From: Thermohalobaculum sp039816045
GTDB taxonomy: Bacteria > Pseudomonadota > Alphaproteobacteria > Rhodobacterales > Rhodobacteraceae
Length of the DNA: 64,000 nucleotides
Assembly (NCBI GenBank): GCA_039816045.1
Contig: JBCBYB010000017.1
Span: 26,574 to 90,573, forward strand
Direction: 5' to 3'
Within the stretch, counting starts at the first letter, position 1. Every line of letters starts with the position of its first letter. Positions 17,143 to 25,746 of the stretch are shown here, one piece after another. A program made the position numbers and the translations under genes. The notes under the pieces were generated by a model that ran no database searches, had not been told where the DNA came from, and saw only the letters and a list, made by a program, of their open reading frames with translations.

Positions 17143-17410
17143 CGCTCCGGTCCCGTAACCCCATTCTCACACATTTCCGCCCAGCCGCGGATGCCCCCCG
17201 CGACGGTCCTGTCTTGGCGCTCTCCCGGACATAGGCGCAGGCGTTCTCCGGCCGGCCGCCTCAGATCATGAAGGCAGTATGTCCGAGCGAAATGCGCAGC
17301 GCGATACGCAATTCGACGTATTCTGTGGTGCGACATTCTTTCCGATCCTCGCCCTCAAGCCGCATCCAGGGCCGCATCCGGCCCGAGAGACGCATCAGAG
17401 AGGAGCCGAG

Positions 17411-18715
17411 ATGACCGACCGATCCGACGACACCCCCGCCAAGGGACCGCGCCTGCCGGCGCAATTCGAGCGCCCGAGCCGCCGCGGTGTGCTGATGGGC
17501 ATGACCGCCGCTGCGATGACGCCGGCGCTGTTCCGCCCCTCGAACGCCCGCGCCTCGGATTTCCCGACCGCCGAGGTCAACACAACGGGTCTCGCGGTCA
17601 CCGACGACACGGTCACCATCGGCATTCTGCACTCGATCACCGGCACCATGGCAATCTCGGAGACCGGCTCGGTCCAGGCCGAGAAACTGGCCATCGACCA
17701 GATCAACGCCATGGGTGGCGTGCTGGGGCGTAAGATCGAATACATTCAGGAAGACGGTGCCTCCGACTGGCCGACCTTCGCCGAGAAATCGCGCAAACTG
17801 CTGCAGAACGACAAGGTGGCCAGCGTCATGGGCTGCTGGACCAGCGCATCGCGCAAAGCGGTGCTGCCGGTCTTCGAGCAGTACAACGGGTTCCTCTACT
17901 ACCCGACCTTCTATGAGGGTCTCGAGCAGTCGCCCAACGTGATCTACACGGGCCAGGAGGCGACCCAGCAGATCATCGCGGGCCTTGACTGGGTGAACAA
18001 GACGAAGGGTGCCAAGACCTTCTACCTGCTCGGCTCCGACTACATCTGGCCGCGCACCTCGAACAAGATCGCGCGCAAGCACATCGAGAACTTCATGGAA
18101 GGCTGCAAGGTCGTGGGCGAGGAGTACTACCCGCTCGGCCACACGCAGTTCAACTCGGTGATCAACAAGATCCGCCTGCGCAAGCCGGATGTGATCTATG
18201 CCATCGTTGTGGGTGGCTCGAACGTCGCCTTCTACAAGCAGCTGAAGGCCGCCGGCATCGACATGACCGAGGAGAAGCCGCTCCTGCTCACCATCTCGGT
18301 GACCGAGGACGAGATCCGCGGCATCGGTGGGGAGAACATCGTCGGCGCCTATGCCTGCATGAAGTACTTCCAGAGCCTCGAGAACGAGAACAACCAGGCC
18401 TTTGTCCAGGCGTTCAAAGAGATGTGGGGCGACGACATGGTGATCGGCGACGTGACCCAGGCTGCCTATCTCGGCCCGTGGCTGTGGAAGATGGCAGTCG
18501 AGAAGGCCGGCTCCTTCGACGTGGACAAGGTGCGCGCGGCAAGCCCCGGCATCGAGTTCACCAGCGCGCCCGAGGGGTATGTGAAGATCCACGAGAACCA
18601 TCACCTCTGGTCGAAGACACGGGTCGGCCGCGCCAAAGAGGATGGCCAGTACGAGGTGGTGTTCGAGACGACCGAGCTGGTCGAGCCCGATCCCTTCCCC
18701 AAAGGCTACCAGTAA
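17411..18715 (+). CDS. Urea/short-chain amide ABC transporter substrate-binding protein (UrtA/FmdD-like)
   Basis: The product is 434 aa. The ATG at 17411 has AGAGAGGAG just upstream; a longer frame from 17279 lacks a ribosome site. A twin-arginine-type signal (PSRRGVLMG, Arg at 24-25, then a hydrophobic run ending near residue 48) predicts Tat export to the periplasm. The mature part follows the UrtA pattern: VTIGILHSITGTMAISETGS, then VMGCWTSASRKAVLPVFEQY, and YPTFYEGLEQSPNVIYTG. This subfamily binds urea or small amides. It heads an operon with two permeases, two ATPases, formamidase and FmdB, so formamide or a related amide is the likely ligand. Confidence 0.92.
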   Translation: MTDRSDDTPAKGPRLPAQFERPSRRGVLMGMTAAAMTPALFRPSNARASDFPTAEVNTTGLAVTDDTVTIGILHSITGTMAISETGSVQAEKLAIDQINAMGGVLGRKIEYIQEDGASDWPTFAEKSRKLLQNDKVASVMGCWTSASRKAVLPVFEQYNGFLYYPTFYEGLEQSPNVIYTGQEATQQIIAGLDWVNKTKGAKTFYLLGSDYIWPRTSNKIARKHIENFMEGCKVVGEEYYPLGHTQFNSVINKIRLRKPDVIYAIVVGGSNVAFYKQLKAAGIDMTEEKPLLLTISVTEDEIRGIGGENIVGAYACMKYFQSLENENNQAFVQAFKEMWGDDMVIGDVTQAAYLGPWLWKMAVEKAGSFDVDKVRAASPGIEFTSAPEGYVKIHENHHLWSKTRVGRAKEDGQYEVVFETTELVEPDPFPKGYQ

Positions 18716-18776
18716 GCCCTGTTCCGGCCGGCCCCGAGTGGGGTCGGCCTCCCCTTTCCAGCGACGGAGCCTCGCG

Positions 18777-19703
18777 ATGTTCGACGGCTACACCTGGGGC
18801 GAGCTCGGCGCCATTGCGGCGATGCAGGGCTTCGCCGGCCTGATCCTGTTTTCCGTGTTCGTGCTGATGGCGCTCGGCCTTGCGATCATCTTCGGCCAGA
18901 TGGGCGTCATCAACATGGCGCATGGCGAGTTCATGATCCTCGGCGCCTATGTCACCTATCTCTGCTCGATTGTCTTCGAGAGCTACATGCCCGCGCTTTA
19001 TGGCGGGTATTTCTTCGTCGCGATGATCTTAGCCTTTTTCGCTTCCGGCGCCTTAGGGATGGCGGTGGAATGGGGGCTGATCCGGCATCTCTACAAGCGC
19101 CCGCTGGACACGCTGCTGGCAACTTGGGGGCTGAGCCTGATCCTCCAGCAGATCTACCGCTCGACCTTCGGTGCGCGGGAGGTCGGCGTGAGCGTGCCGG
19201 ATTGGATGCTCGGTTCGATCCCGATCACCGATCTGATCGAGATCCCGTTCAACGGGCTGTTCGTCATGATCCTGGCGGTGACGATCTTCGTCGCGGTCTA
19301 TGTCATGCTTTTCCGCTCGACCTGGGGCAAGCAGGTGCGCGCCGTGGTCTCGAACCGCCAGATGGCGGGCGCCGTCGGCATCAACACCGAATGGACCGAC
19401 CGGCTGACCTTCGGCATCGGCTGCGGGGTGGCGGGCGTTGCCGGCTCTGCCTTTACCATGATCGGCTCGACCGGGCCCACGGCCGGCCAGCTCTACATCG
19501 TCGACACCTTCCTCGTGGTGGTCTTCGGCGGCGCGACCAGCCTGCTCGGCACCATCGCCAGCGCCTTCACGATCTCCCAGTCGCAATCAATCCTCGAATT
19601 CTTCCTGTCGGGCTCGATGGCCAAGGTGCTCGTGCTGCTGACCGTCATCGGCATCCTGATGATCCGTCCGCAGGGCCTCTTCGTCTTCAAGGTTCGCAAG
19701 TGA
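18777..19703 (+). CDS. Urea/amide ABC transporter permease 1 (UrtB/FmdE-like)
   Basis: The product is 308 aa from the ATG at 18777 (GACGGAGCC ribosome site); the frame is open upstream but overlaps the binding-protein gene. It is a LivH/UrtB-type permease with about eight helices. Family blocks are ALGLAIIFGQMGVINMAHGE near residues 35-54 and an EWGLIRHLYKRPLDTLLATW stretch near 98-117. A VFGGATSLLGTIASAF segment follows near 245-260. It forms the membrane channel with the next gene product. Confidence 0.94.
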   Translation: MFDGYTWGELGAIAAMQGFAGLILFSVFVLMALGLAIIFGQMGVINMAHGEFMILGAYVTYLCSIVFESYMPALYGGYFFVAMILAFFASGALGMAVEWGLIRHLYKRPLDTLLATWGLSLILQQIYRSTFGAREVGVSVPDWMLGSIPITDLIEIPFNGLFVMILAVTIFVAVYVMLFRSTWGKQVRAVVSNRQMAGAVGINTEWTDRLTFGIGCGVAGVAGSAFTMIGSTGPTAGQLYIVDTFLVVVFGGATSLLGTIASAFTISQSQSILEFFLSGSMAKVLVLLTVIGILMIRPQGLFVFKVRK

Positions 19704-19710
19704 GGCCGCC

Positions 19711-20853
19711 ATGCAGATGACCCACTCCAAGAACCCGTTTCTGACGCCCGCCGAGATCGCCGGCTTTGCGATCCTCGCCCTGGTGATCTTCGTCGCGCTG
19801 CCGATGGGGCTCGACAGCTTCCGCCTCAACCTGTTCGGCAAGTACCTGACCTATGCCTTCGTGGCGGTCGGCCTGGTGCTCTGCTGGGGGGCGGGGGGGA
19901 TCCTGTCCCTCGGCCAGGGGATCTTCTTCGGCCTCGGCGGCTACTGCATGGCGATGTTCTTGAAGCTCGAGGCTTCGACGCCGGAGAATACCTCGATCCA
20001 GTCGACCCCGGGCATCCCGGACTTCATGGACTGGAACCAGCTGACGGCTCTGCCCTGGTGGTGGGAGCCGTTCAACTACCTGCCGCTGGCGCTGCTGGCG
20101 GTGCTGATCGTGCCCTCAGCGCTGGCCTTTGTCGTCGGCTACGCGATGTTCCGGCGGCGTGTGGGCGGGGTCTACTTCGCCATCATCACCCAGGCGCTGG
20201 TCTCGGTGCTGACGATCCTGATCATCGGACAGCAAGGCTATACCGGCGGCATCAACGGGATGACCGATCTGCGCACGCTGCTCGGCTGGGACATCCGCAC
20301 CGACGAGGCGAAGACCACGCTCTATTTCGTCAACGGGGTGCTGCTGTTCGGCTGCCTGTTCCTCGCGCAATACGTGCGGCGCTCGAAGCTCGGCCGCGTC
20401 CTGATCGCCATGCGCGACCAGGAGGAGCGGGTGCGCTTCTCGGGCTATGACGTAGCCTCGTTCAAGGTCTTTGTCTTCTGCCTCGGGGCTGCCATGGCCG
20501 CGGTCGGGGGCGCGATGTTCACGCTCCAGGTCGGGTTCATGTCGCCGACGCTGATCGGGATCGTGCCGTCGATCGAGATGGTGATCTTCTGCGCGGTCGG
20601 CGGTCGGCACTCGATCCTGGGTGCGGTCTACGGCGCGCTCCTGGTGAACTGGGCGAAGACGACGTTCTCCGAGCAGTTCCCGGAGCTTTGGCTGCTCGGC
20701 CTCGGCGGGCTCTTCATCGCTGTGGTCCTGGTGTTCCCCAACGGGCTTGCGGGGATCTACGAGGACTACGTCAAGCGCCCGGTCCTCAACCTCCTCGCCA
20801 AAAAACCCGCCGCCGCGCCAATGGTGGCCAGCAGCCACGCACCGGCGGAGTGA
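19711..20853 (+). CDS. Urea/amide ABC transporter permease 2 (UrtC/FmdF-like)
   Basis: The product is 380 aa and starts 7 nt after the previous stop. LivM/UrtC-type features are LCWGAGGILSLGQGIFFGLG near residues 55-75, a ~50-residue extracytoplasmic insert (EASTPENTSIQSTPG) typical of UrtC, and VGGRHSILGAVYGALLVNW near 295-313. About ten helices are visible. It pairs with the UrtB-like permease. Confidence 0.94.
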   Translation: MQMTHSKNPFLTPAEIAGFAILALVIFVALPMGLDSFRLNLFGKYLTYAFVAVGLVLCWGAGGILSLGQGIFFGLGGYCMAMFLKLEASTPENTSIQSTPGIPDFMDWNQLTALPWWWEPFNYLPLALLAVLIVPSALAFVVGYAMFRRRVGGVYFAIITQALVSVLTILIIGQQGYTGGINGMTDLRTLLGWDIRTDEAKTTLYFVNGVLLFGCLFLAQYVRRSKLGRVLIAMRDQEERVRFSGYDVASFKVFVFCLGAAMAAVGGAMFTLQVGFMSPTLIGIVPSIEMVIFCAVGGRHSILGAVYGALLVNWAKTTFSEQFPELWLLGLGGLFIAVVLVFPNGLAGIYEDYVKRPVLNLLAKKPAAAPMVASSHAPAE

Positions 20854-20857
20854 GGCC

Positions 20858-21616
20858 ATGAACGCAACCCCAATGCACCACACCGACTACCTCCTCGCGG
20901 TCGAGGGGCTGACGGTTTCCTTCGACGGGTTCAAAGCGGTGGATGATCTGTCGTTCTACGTCGATAAGGACGAGATCCTGGTCATCATCGGCCCGAACGG
21001 CGCCGGCAAGACCACCGTGCTCGACTTGATCTGCGGGCGGACAAAGGCCACCAACGGCTCCGTGCGGTTCAAGGACCGCGAGGTGCTCAGTCTCCGCGAA
21101 GACCAGATCGTCCATGCCGGGATCGGGCGGAAGTTCCAGAACCCCTCGATCTACGAGGATCTGACGGTCTTCGAGAACCTCGAGCTCAGCTACCCCACCG
21201 GCTACAGCGTGTTCGGCAGCCTGGCCTTCAAGCGCTCGGCGGAGGTGGTGGGGCGCATCGAGGAGATCGCCGAGACGATCTTCCTCGCCGACCAGCTCTC
21301 GGAGAAGGCCGCCTTCCTCTCGCACGGCCAGAAGCAATGGCTCGAGATCGGGATGCTGCTGATCCAGGACCCCGAGCTCTTGATGCTCGACGAGCCCGTC
21401 GCCGGCATGTCCGTCGCCGAACGCAAGAAGACCGCCGAACTGCTCAACAAGATCATCAAGAACCGCAGCGTGCTCGTGATCGAGCACGACATGAAGTTCG
21501 TGGAGGACATCGCCCACAAAGTCATCGTCCTGCACCAAGGCAAGATCCTCGCCCAAGGGTCCATGGCCAAGGTGCAGGCCGATCCGAAAGTCGTCGAAGT
21601 TTATCTCGGACACTGA
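20858..21616 (+). CDS. Urea/amide ABC transporter ATP-binding protein (UrtD-like)
   Basis: The product is 252 aa from the ATG at 20858, four nt after the upstream stop. Walker A GPNGAGKTT lies near residues 46-54 and Walker B is LLMLDEP. Its signature loop reads LSHGQKQWLEIG instead of LSGGQ, the characteristic UrtD variant, which separates urea/amide transporters from branched-chain amino-acid LivG proteins. The C-terminus DPKVVEVYLGH is typical of LivG/UrtD ATPases. It energises uptake together with the next gene product. Confidence 0.94.
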   Translation: MNATPMHHTDYLLAVEGLTVSFDGFKAVDDLSFYVDKDEILVIIGPNGAGKTTVLDLICGRTKATNGSVRFKDREVLSLREDQIVHAGIGRKFQNPSIYEDLTVFENLELSYPTGYSVFGSLAFKRSAEVVGRIEEIAETIFLADQLSEKAAFLSHGQKQWLEIGMLLIQDPELLMLDEPVAGMSVAERKKTAELLNKIIKNRSVLVIEHDMKFVEDIAHKVIVLHQGKILAQGSMAKVQADPKVVEVYLGH

Positions 21617-21623
21617 GGACGCC

Positions 21624-22313
21624 ATGCTCACAGTCAACGAACTCCGCGTCGCCTATGGCCAGTCCGAGATCCTGCACGGGCTCGAACTGGCTGTCGAACC
21701 GGGCGAGATCGTCGCCATCATGGGCCGCAACGGCATGGGCAAGACGACGCTCATGAAGTCGCTGATGGGCGTGATCCCCTCGCGCCAGGGCCGCATCAGC
21801 ATCGGCGGCACAGAGATCACCAAGATGAAGAGCCACCAGCGGGTCGCCTCGGGCGTGGCTTACGTCCCCCAGGGGCGCGGCATCTTCTCGACCATGACCG
21901 TGCAGGAAAACGTCGAGACAGGCCTCACGGTCACCGGCGAGCGGGAGGTGCCGGGCGAGATCTATGAGCTGTTCCCCGTGCTGCTCGAGATGAAGCACCG
22001 CCGCGGCGGCAACCTCTCCGGCGGGCAGCAACAGCAGCTGGCCATCGCCCGGGCACTCGCCGCCAAGCCCAAGGTGCTGCTCCTCGATGAGCCCACCGAA
22101 GGCATCCAGCCCAGCATCATCCGCGAGATGGCGCGCACGCTGAAACGCATCCGCGACGACCGAGGGCTCTCCATCGTGGTCTCCGAACAGGTGCTCAGCT
22201 TTGCGCTCGACGTCGCCGACCGCGTGGTGGTGATCGAGAACGGCGAGTTCGTCTTCGAGAGCCCGGCCGAGGGCATCGACGAGGCACGCGTGACGAAATT
22301 CCTGTCCGTCTAA
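21624..22313 (+). CDS. Urea/amide ABC transporter ATP-binding protein (UrtE-like)
   Basis: The product is 229 aa, LivF/UrtE type. Walker A is GRNGMGKTT near residues 34-42. The signature is NLSGGQQQQLAIARALA and Walker B LLLDEPTEGIQP. The GMGKTT form of the P-loop and the TEGIQPSI segment are usual for UrtE. It starts 7 nt after the urtD-like gene. It completes the five-gene importer; no urease genes follow, and the next gene is formamidase. Confidence 0.94.
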   Translation: MLTVNELRVAYGQSEILHGLELAVEPGEIVAIMGRNGMGKTTLMKSLMGVIPSRQGRISIGGTEITKMKSHQRVASGVAYVPQGRGIFSTMTVQENVETGLTVTGEREVPGEIYELFPVLLEMKHRRGGNLSGGQQQQLAIARALAAKPKVLLLDEPTEGIQPSIIREMARTLKRIRDDRGLSIVVSEQVLSFALDVADRVVVIENGEFVFESPAEGIDEARVTKFLSV

Positions 22314-22340
22314 CCAAAAACACCAGCAGAGGAGGCACTC

Positions 22341-23600
22341 ATGCCCGATACCGCACCACACTACTCCACACCGTCCAACACGCTGATCAGCGTGGATCTG
22401 GACGACAGCCCCCACAACAACCCGATGATCCACAACCGCTGGCACCCGGATATTCCGATCGTGACCTGGGTGGAGCCGGGCGACGATTTCGTGGTCGAGG
22501 CCTATGACTGGACCGGCAGCCAGATCTCCAACAACGACGACGCCTCGGACGTGCGCGATGTGGAACTGCCGCAGGTGCACTATCTCTCCGGGCCAATTGG
22601 CGTGAAGGGGGCTGAGCCCGGCGATTTGCTCGTGGTCGAGCTCTTGGATGTCGGCCCGCTCAACCGCAGCCTTTGGGGCTTCAACGGGGTCTTCTCCCAG
22701 ACCAACGGCGGCGGCTTCCTGACGGAGCAGTTCCCCCATGCTCAGAAGACTGTCTGGGACTTCCACGGCATGTACACGACCTCACGCCATGTGCCGGGCG
22801 TGCGCTATGCGGGCCTGATCCATCCGGGGCTGATCGGGACCCTGCCCGATCGCAAGCACCTCGACATGTGGAACGCGCGCGAGAAGAAGCTGTTCCAGAC
22901 CCAGCCCGACCGGGTGCCGCCGCTTGCGACCCTGCCGAACACCGAGTCCGCGCACATGGGTAAGATGACAGGCGATGCGCGCGAGGCGGCGGCTGCCGAG
23001 GCTGCCCGCACCGTGCCGCCCCGCGAGCATGGCGGGAACTGCGATATCAAAGACCTCTCCCGCGGCTGCAAGATCTGGTTCCCGGTCTATGTGGACGGCG
23101 GCGGTCTCTCGATGGGCGACACGCACTTCTCCCAGGGCGACGGCGAGATCACCTTCTGCGGCGGCATCGAGATGGCGAGCTGGCTGCACGTCAAGGTCGA
23201 GCTGATCAAGGATGGGGTCGCCAAATACGGTGTGAAGAACCCGCTCTTCAAGCCCTCGCCCCAGACGCCGAAATACGACGACTACCTCATCTTCGAGGGC
23301 ATCAGCGTCGATGAGAACGGCGAGCAGCACTACATGGATCTCAACGTGGCCTACCGTCAGGCTTGCCTGAACGCGATCGAGTACATGACCAAGTTCGGCT
23401 ACTCGCGCGAGCAGGCGTTGGCGATCCTCGGTACAGCTCCTGTTCAGGGCCACGTCTCCGGTGTTGTGGATATCCCGAACTCCTGTGCCACGCTTTGGCT
23501 GCCGACAGACATCTTCGAGTGGGACATGATGCCGAACGCAGATGGCCCAACCAAATATGTCGACGGATCGGTGAAGGTCCCGGTCTCGCCGGATCTCTGA
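22341..23600 (+). CDS. fmdA: Formamidase (acetamidase/formamidase family)
   Basis: The product is 419 aa, close to the ~410 aa of Methylophilus FmdA. The enzyme hydrolyses formamide to formate and ammonia in the cytoplasm. Family motifs visible are MIHNRWHPDIP near residues 29-39 and GDDFVVEAYDWTGSQISNND near 49-68. HLSGP-type YLSGPIGVKGAEPGDLLVVE follows near 81-100, and a central HGGNCDIKDLSRGCKIWFPV block near 230-250. An AGAGGAGG ribosome site precedes the ATG. It is the enzymatic core of the operon and tells what the ABC transporter probably imports. Confidence 0.95.
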   Translation: MPDTAPHYSTPSNTLISVDLDDSPHNNPMIHNRWHPDIPIVTWVEPGDDFVVEAYDWTGSQISNNDDASDVRDVELPQVHYLSGPIGVKGAEPGDLLVVELLDVGPLNRSLWGFNGVFSQTNGGGFLTEQFPHAQKTVWDFHGMYTTSRHVPGVRYAGLIHPGLIGTLPDRKHLDMWNAREKKLFQTQPDRVPPLATLPNTESAHMGKMTGDAREAAAAEAARTVPPREHGGNCDIKDLSRGCKIWFPVYVDGGGLSMGDTHFSQGDGEITFCGGIEMASWLHVKVELIKDGVAKYGVKNPLFKPSPQTPKYDDYLIFEGISVDENGEQHYMDLNVAYRQACLNAIEYMTKFGYSREQALAILGTAPVQGHVSGVVDIPNSCATLWLPTDIFEWDMMPNADGPTKYVDGSVKVPVSPDL

Positions 23601-23603
23601 GCC

Positions 23604-23933
23604 ATGCCGGTTTACGAGTATCACTGCGAGACCCATGGCAGCTTCGAGGCCATGCGCCCTATGGCAGATTATGCCGCGCCCTGCCCTTGCCCCGTGTGTG
23701 GGGCAATGGCCGAGCGGGTCCTTCTCTCGGTGCCCCGCCTCGCAGTGATGGAGACCGGCAAGCGTCGCGCGCACGAAACCAACGAGCGCTCTGCCCATGA
23801 GCCGAAGCGGTCGGGCACCCATGGGCTCACCGCGGGCAAGGGAGCCGGGGCGCGGGTAAAGAACACCGGCGTGCGCGCGCCGGACGGGTCAACGGCCTTT
23901 CCAGCCAAACGGCCTTGGATGCTCTCCCAGTAA
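23604..23933 (+). CDS. fmdB: FmdB-family zinc-ribbon protein
   Basis: The product is 109 aa and starts 4 nt after fmdA. The N-terminal ~45 residues are the FmdB zinc ribbon: MPVYEYHCETH, then PCPCPVCG. The first metal-binding knuckle reads CxxH (CETH) rather than the usual CxxC. The remainder is basic, low-complexity and probably disordered, with HETNERSAHEPKRSGTHG near residues 57-74. FmdB proteins accompany amidases and have been proposed to regulate them, but the mechanism is not settled. Confidence 0.9.
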   Translation: MPVYEYHCETHGSFEAMRPMADYAAPCPCPVCGAMAERVLLSVPRLAVMETGKRRAHETNERSAHEPKRSGTHGLTAGKGAGARVKNTGVRAPDGSTAFPAKRPWMLSQ

Positions 23934-23942
23934 TGGGGGCGG

Positions 23943-23968
23943 TGGCGGGCTTCCCCCCAGCCCGCCGC
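23943..23968. terminator. GC-rich hairpin between convergent fmdB and the tautomerase gene
   Basis: GGCGGGC at 23944-23950 pairs with GCCCGCC at 23960-23966 across a 9-nt loop. G-T pairs could extend the stem. There is no T-run. It is placed to end the fmd operon and perhaps also the minus-strand gene. Confidence 0.35.
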
Positions 23969-24357
23969 TAGAGCCCGAGCACGGTCTTGACCGACCCCTC
24001 GGGCCCGAACGACCAGTCGATGCTCTCGTTCTCCACCAACCCCATGATCGAGTTGCGCGGGTCGAAGCCGATCTCGCCGAGTCGCTGGCGGAAATCGGTG
24101 TAGAGCGCCTCCTTCTGCGCGTCGGTCCGCCCGCTCCGCAGGATGATCTCGACAATCACCGTTTGGCCTGGGTCGCGCTGCCCGAGGAAGCTCGGGTGGA
24201 TGATCCGGTCCTCCGGCGCGTATCGGGTGATCAGGCAGGTGTTGTCGTCCGGGTGCACGGCGCAGGTGGCAACCAGGCTCTCATGGAGCGCCTCGGCCAT
24301 GGCGCGGCAGATGGTGGCGGGCAGATCCGCAGGCACGTGGAGTTTGCTGACGGGCAT
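23968..24357 (-). CDS. Tautomerase-family protein
   Basis: The product is 129 aa. It starts MPVSKLHVPADLP, so Pro becomes the N-terminal residue after Met removal, the catalytic base of the tautomerase/MIF superfamily. The later TVIVEIILRSGRTDAQKEAL segment is the second family element (GRTxEQK-like). The length fits the ~130-residue subgroup. It lies 40 nt downstream of an amino-acid ABC permease gene in the same direction. The substrate is not predictable from sequence. Confidence 0.82.
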   Translation of the reverse strand: MPVSKLHVPADLPATICRAMAEALHESLVATCAVHPDDNTCLITRYAPEDRIIHPSFLGQRDPGQTVIVEIILRSGRTDAQKEALYTDFRQRLGEIGFDPRNSIMGLVENESIDWSFGPEGSVKTVLGL

Positions 24358-24396
24358 CGGGGTCTCCGGGCATTGGGGTCTTTGGGTCGGCCCGCC

Positions 24397-25062
24397 TCAG
24401 GCGGCGATCCGCCGCTCGAGCCGGGAGAGGAGCCGCACACAGGGCCAGAGGATCGCGAGATAAAGCAGCGCTGCCAGGACGATAGGCGAGGCGTTGAAGG
24501 TGATCGAGCGGGCCATGTCGGCGGAGTAGAGCAGCTCGGGCAGCGCAACCACGCTGGCGAGCGATGTCAGCTTTACCACTTCTATGGTGTTCGACACCAG
24601 ATCCGGCAGCACGGTCCGCACCGCTTGGGGCAGCACCACCCACACCATCGTTTGGTTTGCCGTGAGGCCGGTGGAGCGAGCGGCCTCACGCTGGCCCTTC
24701 GGCACGCTTGCGATCCCCGCGCGGTAGATCTCCCCGTAATAGGCCGAGCTGTTGAGCGTGAACGCGATGGCCACCGCCTGGAAGGGCGTGAGCTCGATGC
24801 CGGCAAAAGGCAGCCCGGAATAGACGAAGATCAGCAGCACGAGAGGCGGCAACGCCCGGAACACATCCACCACCGGCACCATGGCCCAGCGCACCGCCCG
24901 GTGGCGCGAGGTCGCGAGCAGCGCCGCCCCAAGCCCGCCGAGCAGCCCGAGCGGGATCACCGCCGCACAGAGCATCAGCGTCACCCACAGCCCACCCAGC
25001 AGCACGGGCCAGGCCTGCACCATGATGTCCACATTAAAGAATTGCTGGATGAGCGCGTCCAT
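24397..25062 (-). CDS. Polar amino-acid ABC transporter permease (second)
   Basis: The product is 221 aa from the ATG at 25062, which overlaps the upstream stop as TGATG. Five membrane helices are visible. The EAA loop GIASVPKGQREAARSTGLT lies near residues 117-135 and contacts the ATPase. HisM/GlnP-type features include VDVFRALPPLVLLIFVYSGL near 67-86. With the adjacent permease it forms a heterodimeric importer channel for a polar amino acid or similar compound. Confidence 0.92.
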   Translation of the reverse strand: MDALIQQFFNVDIMVQAWPVLLGGLWVTLMLCAAVIPLGLLGGLGAALLATSRHRAVRWAMVPVVDVFRALPPLVLLIFVYSGLPFAGIELTPFQAVAIAFTLNSSAYYGEIYRAGIASVPKGQREAARSTGLTANQTMVWVVLPQAVRTVLPDLVSNTIEVVKLTSLASVVALPELLYSADMARSITFNASPIVLAALLYLAILWPCVRLLSRLERRIAA

Positions 25063-25745
25063 CAGGTGCGGCTCCAGGCAAAGCGCGTCTCGATCCAGCG
25101 CCCGACCATCACGACGGGCACGAACAACAGCAGATAGGCGATGGCCCCCAGCATCAGCGGTGTGGCGTTGCCGGAGAACGAGGTGGCGGTGGTCGCCTGG
25201 TTCAGAATCTCCCCCACACCGATCACCGTGCCCAGCGCCGTGTTCTTGGTGATCGCGATGGTGCGGTTGGTGAGCGGCGGGATCGTGAGGCGCACCGCCT
25301 GCGGCAGCACGACCCAGGCCAGCGTCTGGCCGAAACCGAGCCCCGTGGAGCGCGCCGCCTCCCACTGCCCCTTCGGCACGGAGAGGATGCCGGCCCAGAA
25401 GATCTCCTCGGCAAAGGCTGCGAGCACGAGCGTCAGCACCAGCCACAGCACGACCCAGTTGGACCAGACGATCCCGATGTTCGGCAGGCCGAAGTAGAAG
25501 ATCAGCACCACCACCAGCGGCGGCAAGGCGCGGAACATGTCGACAAACACCACGATCAGCGCCGTGACCGCCCAGATCCGGTAAGCGCGCGCGACCGCCA
25601 GCGCGAGGCCAAGCGCGAGCCCCGCAATCACGACGGCGATGGCAACCTCGATGGTCACCCAGAGGCCGCCGAGGATATCGGGCCAGTAGCGCTCGATCAC
25701 CTCCGGCTTGAAAAAGGTCTCTAGGAAGAGGTCCCAGCGGTCCAT
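25062..25745 (-). CDS. Polar amino-acid ABC transporter permease (first)
   Basis: The product is 227 aa from the ATG at 25745, one nt after the ATPase stop. It is the sister of the next permease and carries an almost identical EAA loop, GILSVPKGQWEAARSTGLG, near residues 123-141. The FVDMFRALPPLVVVLIFYFG segment is shared too. About five helices are seen. The open frame upstream of 25745 overlaps the ATPase gene and is not used. Confidence 0.92.
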   Translation of the reverse strand: MDRWDLFLETFFKPEVIERYWPDILGGLWVTIEVAIAVVIAGLALGLALAVARAYRIWAVTALIVVFVDMFRALPPLVVVLIFYFGLPNIGIVWSNWVVLWLVLTLVLAAFAEEIFWAGILSVPKGQWEAARSTGLGFGQTLAWVVLPQAVRLTIPPLTNRTIAITKNTALGTVIGVGEILNQATTATSFSGNATPLMLGAIAYLLLFVPVVMVGRWIETRFAWSRT

Positions 25746-25746
25746 G

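Noticed and set aside
17143..17410. ATACG/CGTAT inverted repeat at 17304-17321 as a regulator site for the amide operon
   Set aside because: The arms are only 5 bp and the flanking promoter-like boxes are weak, so it cannot be told from chance.
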